Origin: Oscillospiraceae bacterium
GTDB taxonomy: Bacteria; Bacillota; Clostridia; Oscillospirales; Ruminococcaceae
Direction of reading: 5' to 3'
Assembly: GCA_015067145.1 (NCBI GenBank)
Contig: SVNA01000004.1
Span: 1 to 64,000, forward strand
DNA length: 64,000 bases
Shown piece after piece: positions 8,696-15,662 of this stretch. The notes under the pieces are model-generated. The model was not told the DNA's origin. It saw nothing but the letters and a program-made list of their open reading frames with translations, and did no database searches. The position numbers and the translations under genes were made by a program. Positions within the stretch are counted from its first letter, which is position 1, and each line of letters begins with the position of its first letter.

Positions 8696-8774
8696 GTCAA
8701 CCGAAAATATAATATCTGTATATTGATATTCTTTTATATAAATATTATAAACAATCGGTTGCTTTGTCAATCTT

Positions 8775-9347
8775 TTATTGTTTTGCAAAAAACTTTGGTG
8801 CAAGACTGGCGATAAGCACTGCTGCCGCTACTGTGATGAGCATTTCAGGCAGCATATAGCTTGCATTGTAGATAAAGCTGTATTCCCAAACCGAAAGGCC
8901 TGCCGCCCATTCATAGTAGCTCTGATAGCTGCCCCACAGCATTGCACCTGACAGAAAGCTGCAGAGAAACCGCATAACACACACTGCCGCTGTACCAGCC
9001 GCTGCACCGGCTTTGCTGTTTTTAAAGGGTTTTGCAAAAACACAGGCAAGGCCCAGACACATAAATGCCAGCACATAGTCCAGCAGCACCATTGCAACCA
9101 CCGCAGCAAAGGTGCCTGCAGGAGGCAGGTAGAAGCCTGTGAGCATCTGCAGAAGACTGTTTACAAAACCTGTAAACAGCCCCCATTTTACACCGTGGCG
9201 GTATGACACCAGAATAAACGGAAGCATGGAAACCAGCGTTACGCTGCCGCCGTATGGCATTGTGAATATTTTTATATTTGACAGAACTGTGCCTGCAGCA
9301 ATCATCAGGGCACATTCCACCATGGCACGGGTGTTGGTACGTTTCAT
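8775..9347 (-). CDS. thiT: Thiamine ECF transporter S component
   Basis: A 190-residue membrane protein that captures thiamine and docks to the shared ECF module. About six hydrophobic segments; the family hallmarks ALMIAAGTVLSNIKIFTMPYGGSVTLVSMLP near the N-terminus, and the aromatic-rich WGSYQSYYEWAAG and FIYNASYMLPE segments expected to line the thiamine pocket, are present. Start chosen at ATG 9347 with AAGGAG upstream; the frame is open further but that part lies in the riboswitch terminator. The TPP riboswitch at 9515-9624 independently supports the assignment. Confidence 0.95.
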   Translation of the reverse strand: MKRTNTRAMVECALMIAAGTVLSNIKIFTMPYGGSVTLVSMLPFILVSYRHGVKWGLFTGFVNSLLQMLTGFYLPPAGTFAAVVAMVLLDYVLAFMCLGLACVFAKPFKNSKAGAAAGTAAVCVMRFLCSFLSGAMLWGSYQSYYEWAAGLSVWEYSFIYNASYMLPEMLITVAAAVLIASLAPKFFAKQ

Positions 9348-9391
9348 AATAAAACTCCTTTGAAAAAATTCTTTTAATTTTGTTTTCTGTA

Positions 9392-9451
9392 CATAAAAAC
9401 AAAAACTCCGCACAAGCTTCTGGCCACAAAGCTTTATGTCGGAGGAGTTTT
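9392..9451 (-). terminator. Riboswitch-controlled terminator (second of two tandem hairpins)
   Basis: Minus strand: AAAACTCC...CGGAGTTTTTGTTTT with an inner AAGCTT/AAGCTT stem. The left arm AAAACTCCTCC (9441-9451) is complementary to GGAGGGAGTTTT at the 3' edge of the TPP aptamer (9514-9525), giving a clear antiterminator/terminator switch. Confidence 0.8.
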
Positions 9452-9495
9452 AAAATAAAAAAGCTCACAGCAGATGCCAATGCACCTTTTGTGAG
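9452..9495 (-). terminator. First tandem hairpin downstream of the TPP aptamer
   Basis: Stem CTCACA / TGTGAG (9464-9469 with 9490-9495) followed on the minus strand by CTTTTTTATTTT. This U-run makes it a second possible terminator, upstream of the one at 9392-9451. Confidence 0.6.
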
Positions 9496-9514
9496 GGAAT
9501 TTAAACAATTTATA

Positions 9515-9624
9515 AAACTCCCTCCGTCGGCATTATCCGAATCAGGTTAAAGGGTATATTCTCAGCCATAAGCAGTGTGTGCACAACCCGGGTTGTTATA
9601 CACTGCCAATAGGGCACCCCTGTT
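9515..9624 (-). promoter_or_regulatory. TPP riboswitch
   Basis: The minus strand contains the conserved TPP aptamer blocks in order: GGGGTGCCC, GGCTGAGA, ACCCTTTAACCTGA and CGGATAATGCC. The closing P1 stem is ATAAAAAC with GTTTTAT. Binding of thiamine pyrophosphate is expected to stabilise P1, release the downstream terminator and shut off thiT. Confidence 0.96.
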
Positions 9625-9638
9625 TTTATGTTATAAAT

Positions 9639-9667
9639 AACATACCATCAAAATACATTTTTGTCAA
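9639..9667 (-). promoter_or_regulatory. Promoter of the TPP riboswitch-thiT transcript
   Basis: Minus-strand TTGACA (9662-9667), 17-base spacer, TATGTT (9639-9644), ending about 15 bases before the aptamer. Confidence 0.75.
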
Positions 9668-9699
9668 TAAAAGAGGGACGTATCCGCAATATACATCCC
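9668..9699 (-). terminator. Terminator after the histidine phosphatase gene
   Basis: Stem GGGATGTAT / ATACGTCCC (one G-T pair) followed on the minus strand by CTTTTATT. It overlaps the -35 side of the thiT promoter, so the two units are packed end to end. Confidence 0.65.
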
Positions 9700-9720
9700 C
9701 TTGTACTGTATAATAAAAAT

Positions 9721-10380
9721 TTAATTCTGCCCACGCTCGTTGGCCTGTTTTATAACCTCACCCCAGCCTATTGGAAGGATATCAACAGCTTCCATAAGAT
9801 TGTCGCGTGTCCACAGCTGTGTGTTGGTTGCAACGGTGAAACCACATCCGGAATCGCTTGTCCATTCATGGAAAGGTTTCTGGGGATATGCATACATACC
9901 AAGCAGCAGTGCCATTACGCCGCCGTGGCAGATAAGGGCAGCCTCGTGGATATTGTTTTTCATCATATCAATAAACACTTCGTTGAGGCCGTTTGCACAT
10001 CTCTGTGCAAAATCGGTGTTGCTTTCGCCCCCTTCAGGCACAAATTCGTTCTGATGGCCAATCCAGTGAGTAAAACGAGGGTTCTGGCTGAGTTCGGAAA
10101 AGGTTTTGTTTTCAAATTCACCAAAATTGCACTCTCTGAGGTTATCCACTGCTGTGTAATCGCGGTCAGGGTATATAATCTCACAGGTTTCCACTGCACG
10201 TTTCATCGGGCTTGTATAGATTTTTTCAACTTCCGGGTATTTATAGTTGTCTTTCAGAAATTCTATGCTCTGAATTCCCAGTTCGCACAGGGATTCATCT
10301 GTGCCGCCGCCAACGTATCGGCTTTCGGTATTGCCTGCTGTGAGGCCGTGTCTGATAAGGTGCAGTTTGTATGTGAGCAT
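9721..10380 (-). CDS. Histidine phosphatase superfamily protein (phosphoglycerate-mutase-like)
   Basis: A 219-residue branch-2-type phosphatase. LIRHGLTAGN (residues 8-17) holds the phospho-accepting His in the RHG motif; TSPMKRAVETC carries the second conserved Arg, and ICHGGVM the second catalytic His. Length and layout resemble CobC/GpmB-like enzymes, but substrates of this family vary from phosphosugars to nucleotides and nothing nearby narrows it. GGAGG precedes the ATG. It is divergent from the XRE regulator and shares its control region. Confidence 0.9.
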   Translation of the reverse strand: MLTYKLHLIRHGLTAGNTESRYVGGGTDESLCELGIQSIEFLKDNYKYPEVEKIYTSPMKRAVETCEIIYPDRDYTAVDNLRECNFGEFENKTFSELSQNPRFTHWIGHQNEFVPEGGESNTDFAQRCANGLNEVFIDMMKNNIHEAALICHGGVMALLLGMYAYPQKPFHEWTSDSGCGFTVATNTQLWTRDNLMEAVDILPIGWGEVIKQANERGQN

Positions 10381-10394
10381 TTTGTTTTTTCCTC

Positions 10395-10431
10395 CACTAT
10401 TTTGTTATTTAATGCACTATTTTGCTATTTA
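10395..10431. repeat. Tandem 17-bp operator-like direct repeats
   Basis: CACTATTTTGTTATTTA (10395-10411) and CACTATTTTGCTATTTA (10415-10431) differ at one base and start exactly 20 bp apart, so they face the same side of the helix. The second copy overlaps the -35 of the XRE promoter. This arrangement suits a DNA-binding protein, most simply the adjacent XRE regulator. Confidence 0.7.
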
Positions 10432-10456
10432 CAACGTGTTTTTTTTATTATATAAT
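10428..10456 (+). promoter_or_regulatory. Promoter of the XRE regulator
   Basis: TTTACA (10428-10433), 17-base spacer, TATAAT (10451-10456), about 34 bases before the ATG. Confidence 0.75.
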
Positions 10457-10489
10457 TTACAGACAGTAAAAAACAGGAAGTAGAAATCT

Positions 10490-11158
10490 ATGAACAATTT
10501 CAGTCGTATTATTACCCTTTTGCGAAAAGAAAGAGGAATAACTCAGAAACAGGCTGCACTGGACCTCGGTATCAGCCAGGCTTTGCTGAGCCATTATGAA
10601 AAGGGTCTTCGTGAATGTGGTCTGGATTTTCTTATCCGTCTGTGCGACTATTACAATGTTTCCAGTGACTATATTCTGGGCAGAACTGCTGACAGAACAG
10701 GCACTGTGATTTCTGTTGAAGACCTGCCAAACGACAATTCTTCAAAAGACTCCAGGTTCACAGGAAGTGTGCTTCCTACAATGAACAAACGTCTTATCTT
10801 TTCCAGTCTTAATATATTATACGACAAACTGGGTCAGAGTGGCAATAAGGAATTGACAACAAAGGTGAGCGATTACATATCTCTGGCAATCTACAGAATG
10901 TTCAGAATCATCTATTCCAGCAACAAACAGAACAGCCAGAGCCTTTTCAACGTAAAACCAAATGTTTTTGAGGGCTATTCCACAGCAAGCCAGATAAAAC
11001 TTGCTGCTGATGTGTATGACCTTGTAAATGACAAGGAAGTGCTTAAAAACAATCATTGCTTTGAAATGACCAGCGAAAGCATTGCAAAGGATTATCCTCA
11101 GCACTCAACAGGCTTTTTCAATGTTATCAAAACAGCTGAAGACATTATAAGTAAATAG
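10490..11158 (+). CDS. XRE-family helix-turn-helix regulator
   Basis: A 222-residue protein. Residues 7-61 form a Cro/C1-type domain (ITQKQAALDLGISQALLSHYEKG, then LDFLIRLCDYYNVSSDYILGR). The rest, about 150 residues, is helical and has no family I recognise. AGGAAGTAG lies upstream of the ATG. Tandem 17-bp repeats overlap its promoter, so autoregulation is likely, and the divergent histidine phosphatase may share the control. No toxin, phage or peptidase partner is adjacent. Confidence 0.88.
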   Translation: MNNFSRIITLLRKERGITQKQAALDLGISQALLSHYEKGLRECGLDFLIRLCDYYNVSSDYILGRTADRTGTVISVEDLPNDNSSKDSRFTGSVLPTMNKRLIFSSLNILYDKLGQSGNKELTTKVSDYISLAIYRMFRIIYSSNKQNSQSLFNVKPNVFEGYSTASQIKLAADVYDLVNDKEVLKNNHCFEMTSESIAKDYPQHSTGFFNVIKTAEDIISK

Positions 11159-11174
11159 CAGATATTCATTTCCT

Positions 11175-11203
11175 CCCCCACAGGTTTCTGTGGGGGATTT
11201 TTT
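11175..11203 (+). terminator. Terminator after the XRE regulator
   Basis: 9-bp stem CCCCCACAG / CTGTGGGGG with GTTT loop, then ATTTTTT. Confidence 0.9.
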
Positions 11204-11250
11204 ACAGCAATTTTTTCTTTATCTTTTTTATATAATTCAGTTTTCTCCTG

Positions 11251-11288
11251 AAAAAAGCAGTCAGGATATTTGTTATCCTGACCGCTGA
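11251..11288 (-). terminator. Terminator after the first DUF3048 gene
   Basis: Minus strand CAGCGGTCAGGATA pairs with TATCCTGACTGC, followed by TTTTTT. Confidence 0.85.
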
Positions 11289-11315
11289 TTTTATTGAATA
11301 TTGAATTGTAAAGAA

Positions 11316-12485
11316 TTAATCTTCGCCGATTTCTTCTTCAACAACCTGAGACATATCTACTTCTTCCTCTACAATTTCCTGACCGGGAGCTGCGTACTGG
11401 AAGCGGCCCATTTCGTCGTCGTCAACAAATGCAATATATGTTTTGCCGCAGTTGATTTCGATTGGGTTGCCGTCTCTGTCTGTGAAGTAAAGTGGGTCTG
11501 GCGGACCGCCTTTGCCCCATTCAATTTTTTCCATTGTACCGTTTGCAAAGTAGTAGCCTTTGTAACCCCAGTCAAGGAAGAGGTTCTGGTAGTTAGGGTC
11601 ACCTTTTGGGTTGCCGCCCGGATATGGATATGTGGAGATATCTGAGAAGAGAACCATTACGTTTTCAAAGGAGAGCTGAACGCCGTTGTTTTCGTCGATT
11701 GTGTCTTCAACTACACCCTTTGTACCGTTATACTGGCTCATAAGATATTTGCCTGTTGCTTCATCGTATGTAAAATATGTGCGGTATGCTTCGGAATGAA
11801 CGATGGAAACCTCTGTTGCAGGTTCGCCGTTGAGTTCTCTTTCGCCGCCCGGAACAATATCATAGTCCACGAAATCAAAGAGAGGTTCATTGTAGGTTTT
11901 CTTCATATTGATTTCGTTCTTTGTGATTACATCTTCCAGCAGTTCAGCATTTGTGTAAGCTGTATGCTCGTATGCTTTGCCAGGACGGTCACGGCGGTAG
12001 ATAAACGGTTTGTTTGCACCGTCAACGTCGTACTGGTTATAATCAAATGTGTTGATATATGTCTGTGTGATCTCACTGCGGCCAATGTGGAAATAGAGCA
12101 TTTCGTATGGCATGATAAGACGCAGGAACTGGTCACGGCCACTTCTTACAGGGCCAACATCGTCAAGCGTTGTGTAATCTTCAAAGATAGCCATAAAACG
12201 GGTAATACCGCCTTCTACCTTTGTTTCAAAAAGGATGGAAGCCTGTGTAAGACCGCTCTGCGGACGGCAGGAAGAGATGTTGTTAACCATAACTGCAATC
12301 GCTCTCTGACCATCTTTAAAGCTGGATGTCTTCTGTTCACCTGTAAATGGATTTGGGAAATAGAGTCTTGGTGTAGGTGTTGGTTCCGGTGTTGGCTCTG
12401 CAGGTGCAGCAGGGGAATCTCCGCCGCAGGCTGTCATGGAAAGAGCCAGAATCATTGCCAACATCAAAGATAACAATTTTTTCAT
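11316..12485 (-). CDS. DUF3048 lipoprotein (YerB-like), paralogue 1
   Basis: A 389-residue exported lipoprotein. The signal peptide ends in a lipobox LSMTACGG with Cys at about residue 20, then a Pro/Glu/Thr spacer. The body has the DUF3048 signatures AVMVNN, RPQSGLTQASILFE, EGGITRFMA and VGPVRSGRDQF. The start is ATG 12485 with GGAG upstream; the frame extends eight codons further without support. The C-terminus ends in an acidic tail. A paralogue lies at 13734-14882 on the other side of the DUF368 gene. The molecular function of DUF3048 is not established; an envelope role is inferred from the lipobox and neighbour. Confidence 0.9.
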   Translation of the reverse strand: MKKLLSLMLAMILALSMTACGGDSPAAPAEPTPEPTPTPRLYFPNPFTGEQKTSSFKDGQRAIAVMVNNISSCRPQSGLTQASILFETKVEGGITRFMAIFEDYTTLDDVGPVRSGRDQFLRLIMPYEMLYFHIGRSEITQTYINTFDYNQYDVDGANKPFIYRRDRPGKAYEHTAYTNAELLEDVITKNEINMKKTYNEPLFDFVDYDIVPGGERELNGEPATEVSIVHSEAYRTYFTYDEATGKYLMSQYNGTKGVVEDTIDENNGVQLSFENVMVLFSDISTYPYPGGNPKGDPNYQNLFLDWGYKGYYFANGTMEKIEWGKGGPPDPLYFTDRDGNPIEINCGKTYIAFVDDDEMGRFQYAAPGQEIVEEEVDMSQVVEEEIGED

Positions 12486-12744
12486 AACTTTTCTCCGTAC
12501 ATTTTGCATATCAGCCCATCACAATATATGGACTGCAAATATAAAATATTCTACCTTATATATTACTATCTTACATATCGTTTGTAAAGTAAAAAATTAT
12601 TACCAGTTTGTAAAATAAACAGCGAATAAATCCCCGTTTTCCACGAATATAATGGATAAGCACCGGCAGTATGGCATAAAGGCAAATTGTTACAAAATTA
12701 ACCGTTTGTTAAAAGATATTTCACCAAAAGGGCGGCGGGTCATC

Positions 12745-12773
12745 TTGTATTAAAGCACATTTTGTTGTATACT
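12745..12773 (+). promoter_or_regulatory. Promoter of the DUF368-DUF3048 unit
   Basis: TTGTAT (12745-12750), 17 bases, TATACT (12768-12773). On the opposite strand TTTACA-17-TAATAT near 12570-12600 may serve the first DUF3048 gene. The rest of 12486-12744 shows no gene. Confidence 0.55.
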
Positions 12774-12816
12774 ATAATTTGAATTTTTATGTTTATATTT
12801 CAGAGGTTATTTATTT

Positions 12817-13701
12817 ATGAATACATTAATATTGTTTTTGAAAGGTATTATCTTTGGCGTTGCCAACGTTATCCCCGGTGTATCCGGCGGCACAATCGCT
12901 GTTGTTTTACATATCTTTGACAGATTGATTGAAGCTATCAATCATTTTACAAAGGATATCAAAAAACACATTATGTTTCTTGCACCTTTGGGTATAGGTG
13001 CTCTTGCAGGTATTCTTGTATTTTCAATGCTTATCGACTATACCCTCACCAACTACTCACTGCCAACCTGCGGTTTCTTTGCTGGTCTTGTAGCGGGCAG
13101 CATCCCGCTTATCTACGGCATGGCAAAAAGCAAACAGCCAAAAAACACTTCCAAAGCAAAATATTTCATCCTTGCAGCTCTTGCCTTTGCCCTTGTTATC
13201 TTCCTGTCCACACTTAAAACGGCAGAGGGCGGCACAGCTGTTGTAGGCGATGTGCCTGTTGCTCTTATGTTCAAGGCATTTATCGGCGGTGCAATCGCTG
13301 CAGCTGCCATGATCTGTCCCGGTATCAGCGGCTCCTTTATGCTGGTGCTTCTCGGTCTTTACAATGTTGTTATCGGCTATGTTGCACTTGTAAAGGATTT
13401 CCTTGTTACATTTGACATGACAATCCTTATCAGCATCATCAAATTCTGTGCACCTCTCGGTCTTGGCATTATTTTCGGTGCAATCCTTATCTCCAGAATT
13501 ATTGAGTTTCTGATGAATAAATATCACACAGAAACATACTATATTATCCTGGGACTTATACTGGGTTCTCTTATCGGTATCTTCCTTGACCCTATTGCCT
13601 ACGGTTCCTACAGCGGTACAATACCATTCTCTGCGTTTATCGTTTCAGCTGTGACAGCTGTCTGCGGTTTTATCGTTGCTGTCTTCCTTGGCAGAGAATA
13701 A
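12817..13701 (+). CDS. DUF368 membrane protein, polyprenyl-phosphate transporter family (PopT-like)
   Basis: A 294-residue protein with about eight to ten hydrophobic segments. The N-terminal KGIIFGVANVIPGVSGGTIA and the internal repeat AAAMICPGISGSFMLVLLG are the two inverted-repeat signatures of DUF368. Members of this family have been reported to recycle undecaprenyl phosphate across the membrane (PopT). AGAGGTT precedes the ATG. The downstream DUF3048 lipoprotein follows after 32 bases in the same unit, and another DUF3048 gene lies divergently upstream, suggesting a shared cell-envelope task. Confidence 0.9.
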   Translation: MNTLILFLKGIIFGVANVIPGVSGGTIAVVLHIFDRLIEAINHFTKDIKKHIMFLAPLGIGALAGILVFSMLIDYTLTNYSLPTCGFFAGLVAGSIPLIYGMAKSKQPKNTSKAKYFILAALAFALVIFLSTLKTAEGGTAVVGDVPVALMFKAFIGGAIAAAAMICPGISGSFMLVLLGLYNVVIGYVALVKDFLVTFDMTILISIIKFCAPLGLGIIFGAILISRIIEFLMNKYHTETYYIILGLILGSLIGIFLDPIAYGSYSGTIPFSAFIVSAVTAVCGFIVAVFLGRE

Positions 13702-13733
13702 TATATTTCAGATTGTTAAAAGGGGGTTTTATT

Positions 13734-14882
13734 ATCAAAAAACTCGTATCTTTGTTTTTAGCCTTGATTTTATCCTTCAGCATGGTTGCCTGTGGCTCCT
13801 CCAACGCTCAGAACGAGACAGAAAACCAGCCGGAAATCACACCGGAACCTGTTGAAGAAAGAAAGTACAACTATATCACAGGCGAAGAGCTTGCTTTTGA
13901 GGAGCTTGCCACTATGAGACCTGTTGCCGTTATGGTGGACAGCTCCAAGTATGCAATGCCACAGTCAGGCATCGGTGCTGCTGATATTATCTACGAAATG
14001 GTCACCGAAGGCGGTATTACACGTATTATGGCAGTTTTCTCTGATATTGATGAGGTGGAAGATGTCGGCCCTGTCCGTTCAGCCCGTGACCAGTTTGTAC
14101 AGTTTGCCCTTCCTATCAACGCAATATATGTTCATATCGGCACAAGCATATACGCCAACGATATGCTGAACTTCTACCATTATCAGGACATTGACGGCCT
14201 GTATCTTGGCAACTCCAGCTTTGTATTTGATGCAAAACGTGCTGAAAAGTACGCACATGAACACTGCTGGTATACAGATGACGGTATGATTGAAGAAGGT
14301 ATGCGTAAAACAGGTATTTCCATAAATGGCAATCTGTACCCGGCATTCAACTTTGCTGACTACCGTGAAGCCCCTGTTACCCTCGACAATGGTCTGCCTG
14401 CAACAGAAGTGGATTTCCGTTTCTCTGATTACGCCGACATTGACCTTGACTACAACGAAGAAGAAAACAGATACTATAAGCAAATCTTCAACACAGAGCA
14501 GCTTGATGACTCCACCGACGAACAGCTTTCATTCCACAATGTACTGCTGCTTCATACAGAAATAGGTCTTTATCCTGATGGGCTGTGCACCAGCTTTGAC
14601 CTTTCCCAGGGGGAAGGTTTCTATTTCTACGGTGGAAAATTTATCCCTGTAAGGTGGGTTAAAGGACAGCCTGAAGACCCTCTGCAGATTTTCGGCCTTG
14701 ATGGCAATCCTGTAAAAATCAATGTTGGCAAGACCTATGTGGCAATAATTGGCAGCGATATGCTGGAAACAGTGGAAATAAACGACGTTGACCTGTTCAC
14801 CGTTTTAAATGGAGATACACTGTCCGATGAAACAGGCGTTGGTGAAGAAAAAGCTGACGATGATAAAAAGGACAAAGAATAA
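13734..14882 (+). CDS. DUF3048 lipoprotein, paralogue 2, with a probable non-standard start codon
   Basis: About 382 residues. A signal peptide KKLVSLFLALILSFSMVAC with lipobox MVACGS mirrors that of paralogue 1 (MKKLLSLMLAM), and the DUF3048 motifs RPVAVMVDSS, MPQSGIGAADIIYE, EGGITRIMA and VGPVRSARDQF are intact. No ATG or GTG lies in frame at the expected position. A strong AAAGGGGG site (13719-13726) sits seven bases before ATC at 13734 and four before ATT at 13731. The only conventional alternative is TTG at 13713, which has no ribosome site upstream and would place that AAAGGGGG inside the gene. The C-terminus is highly charged. Confidence 0.87.
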   Translation: MKKLVSLFLALILSFSMVACGSSNAQNETENQPEITPEPVEERKYNYITGEELAFEELATMRPVAVMVDSSKYAMPQSGIGAADIIYEMVTEGGITRIMAVFSDIDEVEDVGPVRSARDQFVQFALPINAIYVHIGTSIYANDMLNFYHYQDIDGLYLGNSSFVFDAKRAEKYAHEHCWYTDDGMIEEGMRKTGISINGNLYPAFNFADYREAPVTLDNGLPATEVDFRFSDYADIDLDYNEEENRYYKQIFNTEQLDDSTDEQLSFHNVLLLHTEIGLYPDGLCTSFDLSQGEGFYFYGGKFIPVRWVKGQPEDPLQIFGLDGNPVKINVGKTYVAIIGSDMLETVEINDVDLFTVLNGDTLSDETGVGEEKADDDKKDKE

Positions 14883-14921
14883 CGGGTGTTCCACATAAGC
14901 ATCACTCTGACAATAAAACAA

Positions 14922-14954
14922 AAATCCTCTGCCTGTACAGAGGATTTTTTTATT
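14922..14954. terminator. Bidirectional terminator
   Basis: 10-bp stem AAATCCTCTG / CAGAGGATTT with T-runs on both strands; ends the DUF3048 unit (+) and the GNAT gene (-). Confidence 0.85.
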
Positions 14955-14993
14955 TTATAAATCAAAAATTATGTTATGTGTTAAGATATCAAA

Positions 14994-15518
14994 TCAGTGG
15001 TGGTGATGATGTCCGCCGCAGCCACAGCTGCAGTTTTCGTCGTGTTTATGTTCTTTCGGCATGGGATTGAGTTCCTTTTCCATTACAACATGGCCGCCAG
15101 GAGCAATCTCCTTGTGGAAGATTTCGCCTTTCTGGATATAGCCGAAACGCTGGTAGAAATCTATTGCAGATATGCGTGCGTCCAGTGTTATTTTTGTAGC
15201 ACCGCGGTCCATGGCAATCTTTTCCATACACTGCATAAGTGCAGAGCCAACACCCTTTTTCTGCAGCACACTGTCAACACAGAGATATTCCACCATCCAT
15301 GTGTTGTCACCCTGATAGGACAGAACGCCACAGCCTATGAGAAGATTTGTGAACAGGCTGTTCGTCTCAAATGCACCGATGATAATCTGGTTTGCCTCGC
15401 AGGAAAAATCTTCGTCATAGATATTTCTGCCCAGCGGTTTTCTCATAACATCGTTTCGCAGCTCAAGGGTTTTGCTGTATTCTTCAGAGCCGTATTTTAT
15501 ATATTTTACTACGTACAT
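14994..15518 (-). CDS. GNAT N-acetyltransferase with Cys/His-rich C-terminal tail
   Basis: A 174-residue acetyltransferase. LCVDSVLQKKGVGSALMQ carries the acetyl-CoA pyrophosphate-binding Q/R-x-x-G-x-G/A motif, and FYQRFGYIQKGEIF is the usual C-terminal element; it resembles ElaA-like members. The final 18 residues, HKHDENCSCGCGGHHHHH, are Cys/His-rich and look like a native metal-binding tail. GGGAGGAAAG lies just before the ATG. The acetyl acceptor is unknown. The tail could be a nickel, zinc or iron store, or a regulatory site; this is inference from composition only. Confidence 0.87.
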   Translation of the reverse strand: MYVVKYIKYGSEEYSKTLELRNDVMRKPLGRNIYDEDFSCEANQIIIGAFETNSLFTNLLIGCGVLSYQGDNTWMVEYLCVDSVLQKKGVGSALMQCMEKIAMDRGATKITLDARISAIDFYQRFGYIQKGEIFHKEIAPGGHVVMEKELNPMPKEHKHDENCSCGCGGHHHHH

Positions 15519-15615
15519 ACTTTCCTCCCGTAACAGATATTTCTTCCTTTATTATTCTGCCTCAAAATGACAGCGTGTCTGTTTACCGTTACAAACAGAG
15601 CCTTACCTATAAAGA

Positions 15616-15647
15616 CACCCCTGCCGCAAAGCAGGGGTGAATTTTTT
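15616..15647. terminator. Hairpin between ispH-S1 and the GNAT gene
   Basis: 9-bp perfect stem CACCCCTGC / GCAGGGGTG. The plus side has AATTTTTTT; the minus side, which would end ispH-S1, has only TCTTTATA. Probable terminator for ispH-S1, with better form on the plus strand. Confidence 0.55.
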
Positions 15648-15662
15648 TGTTATTAGAACTGA

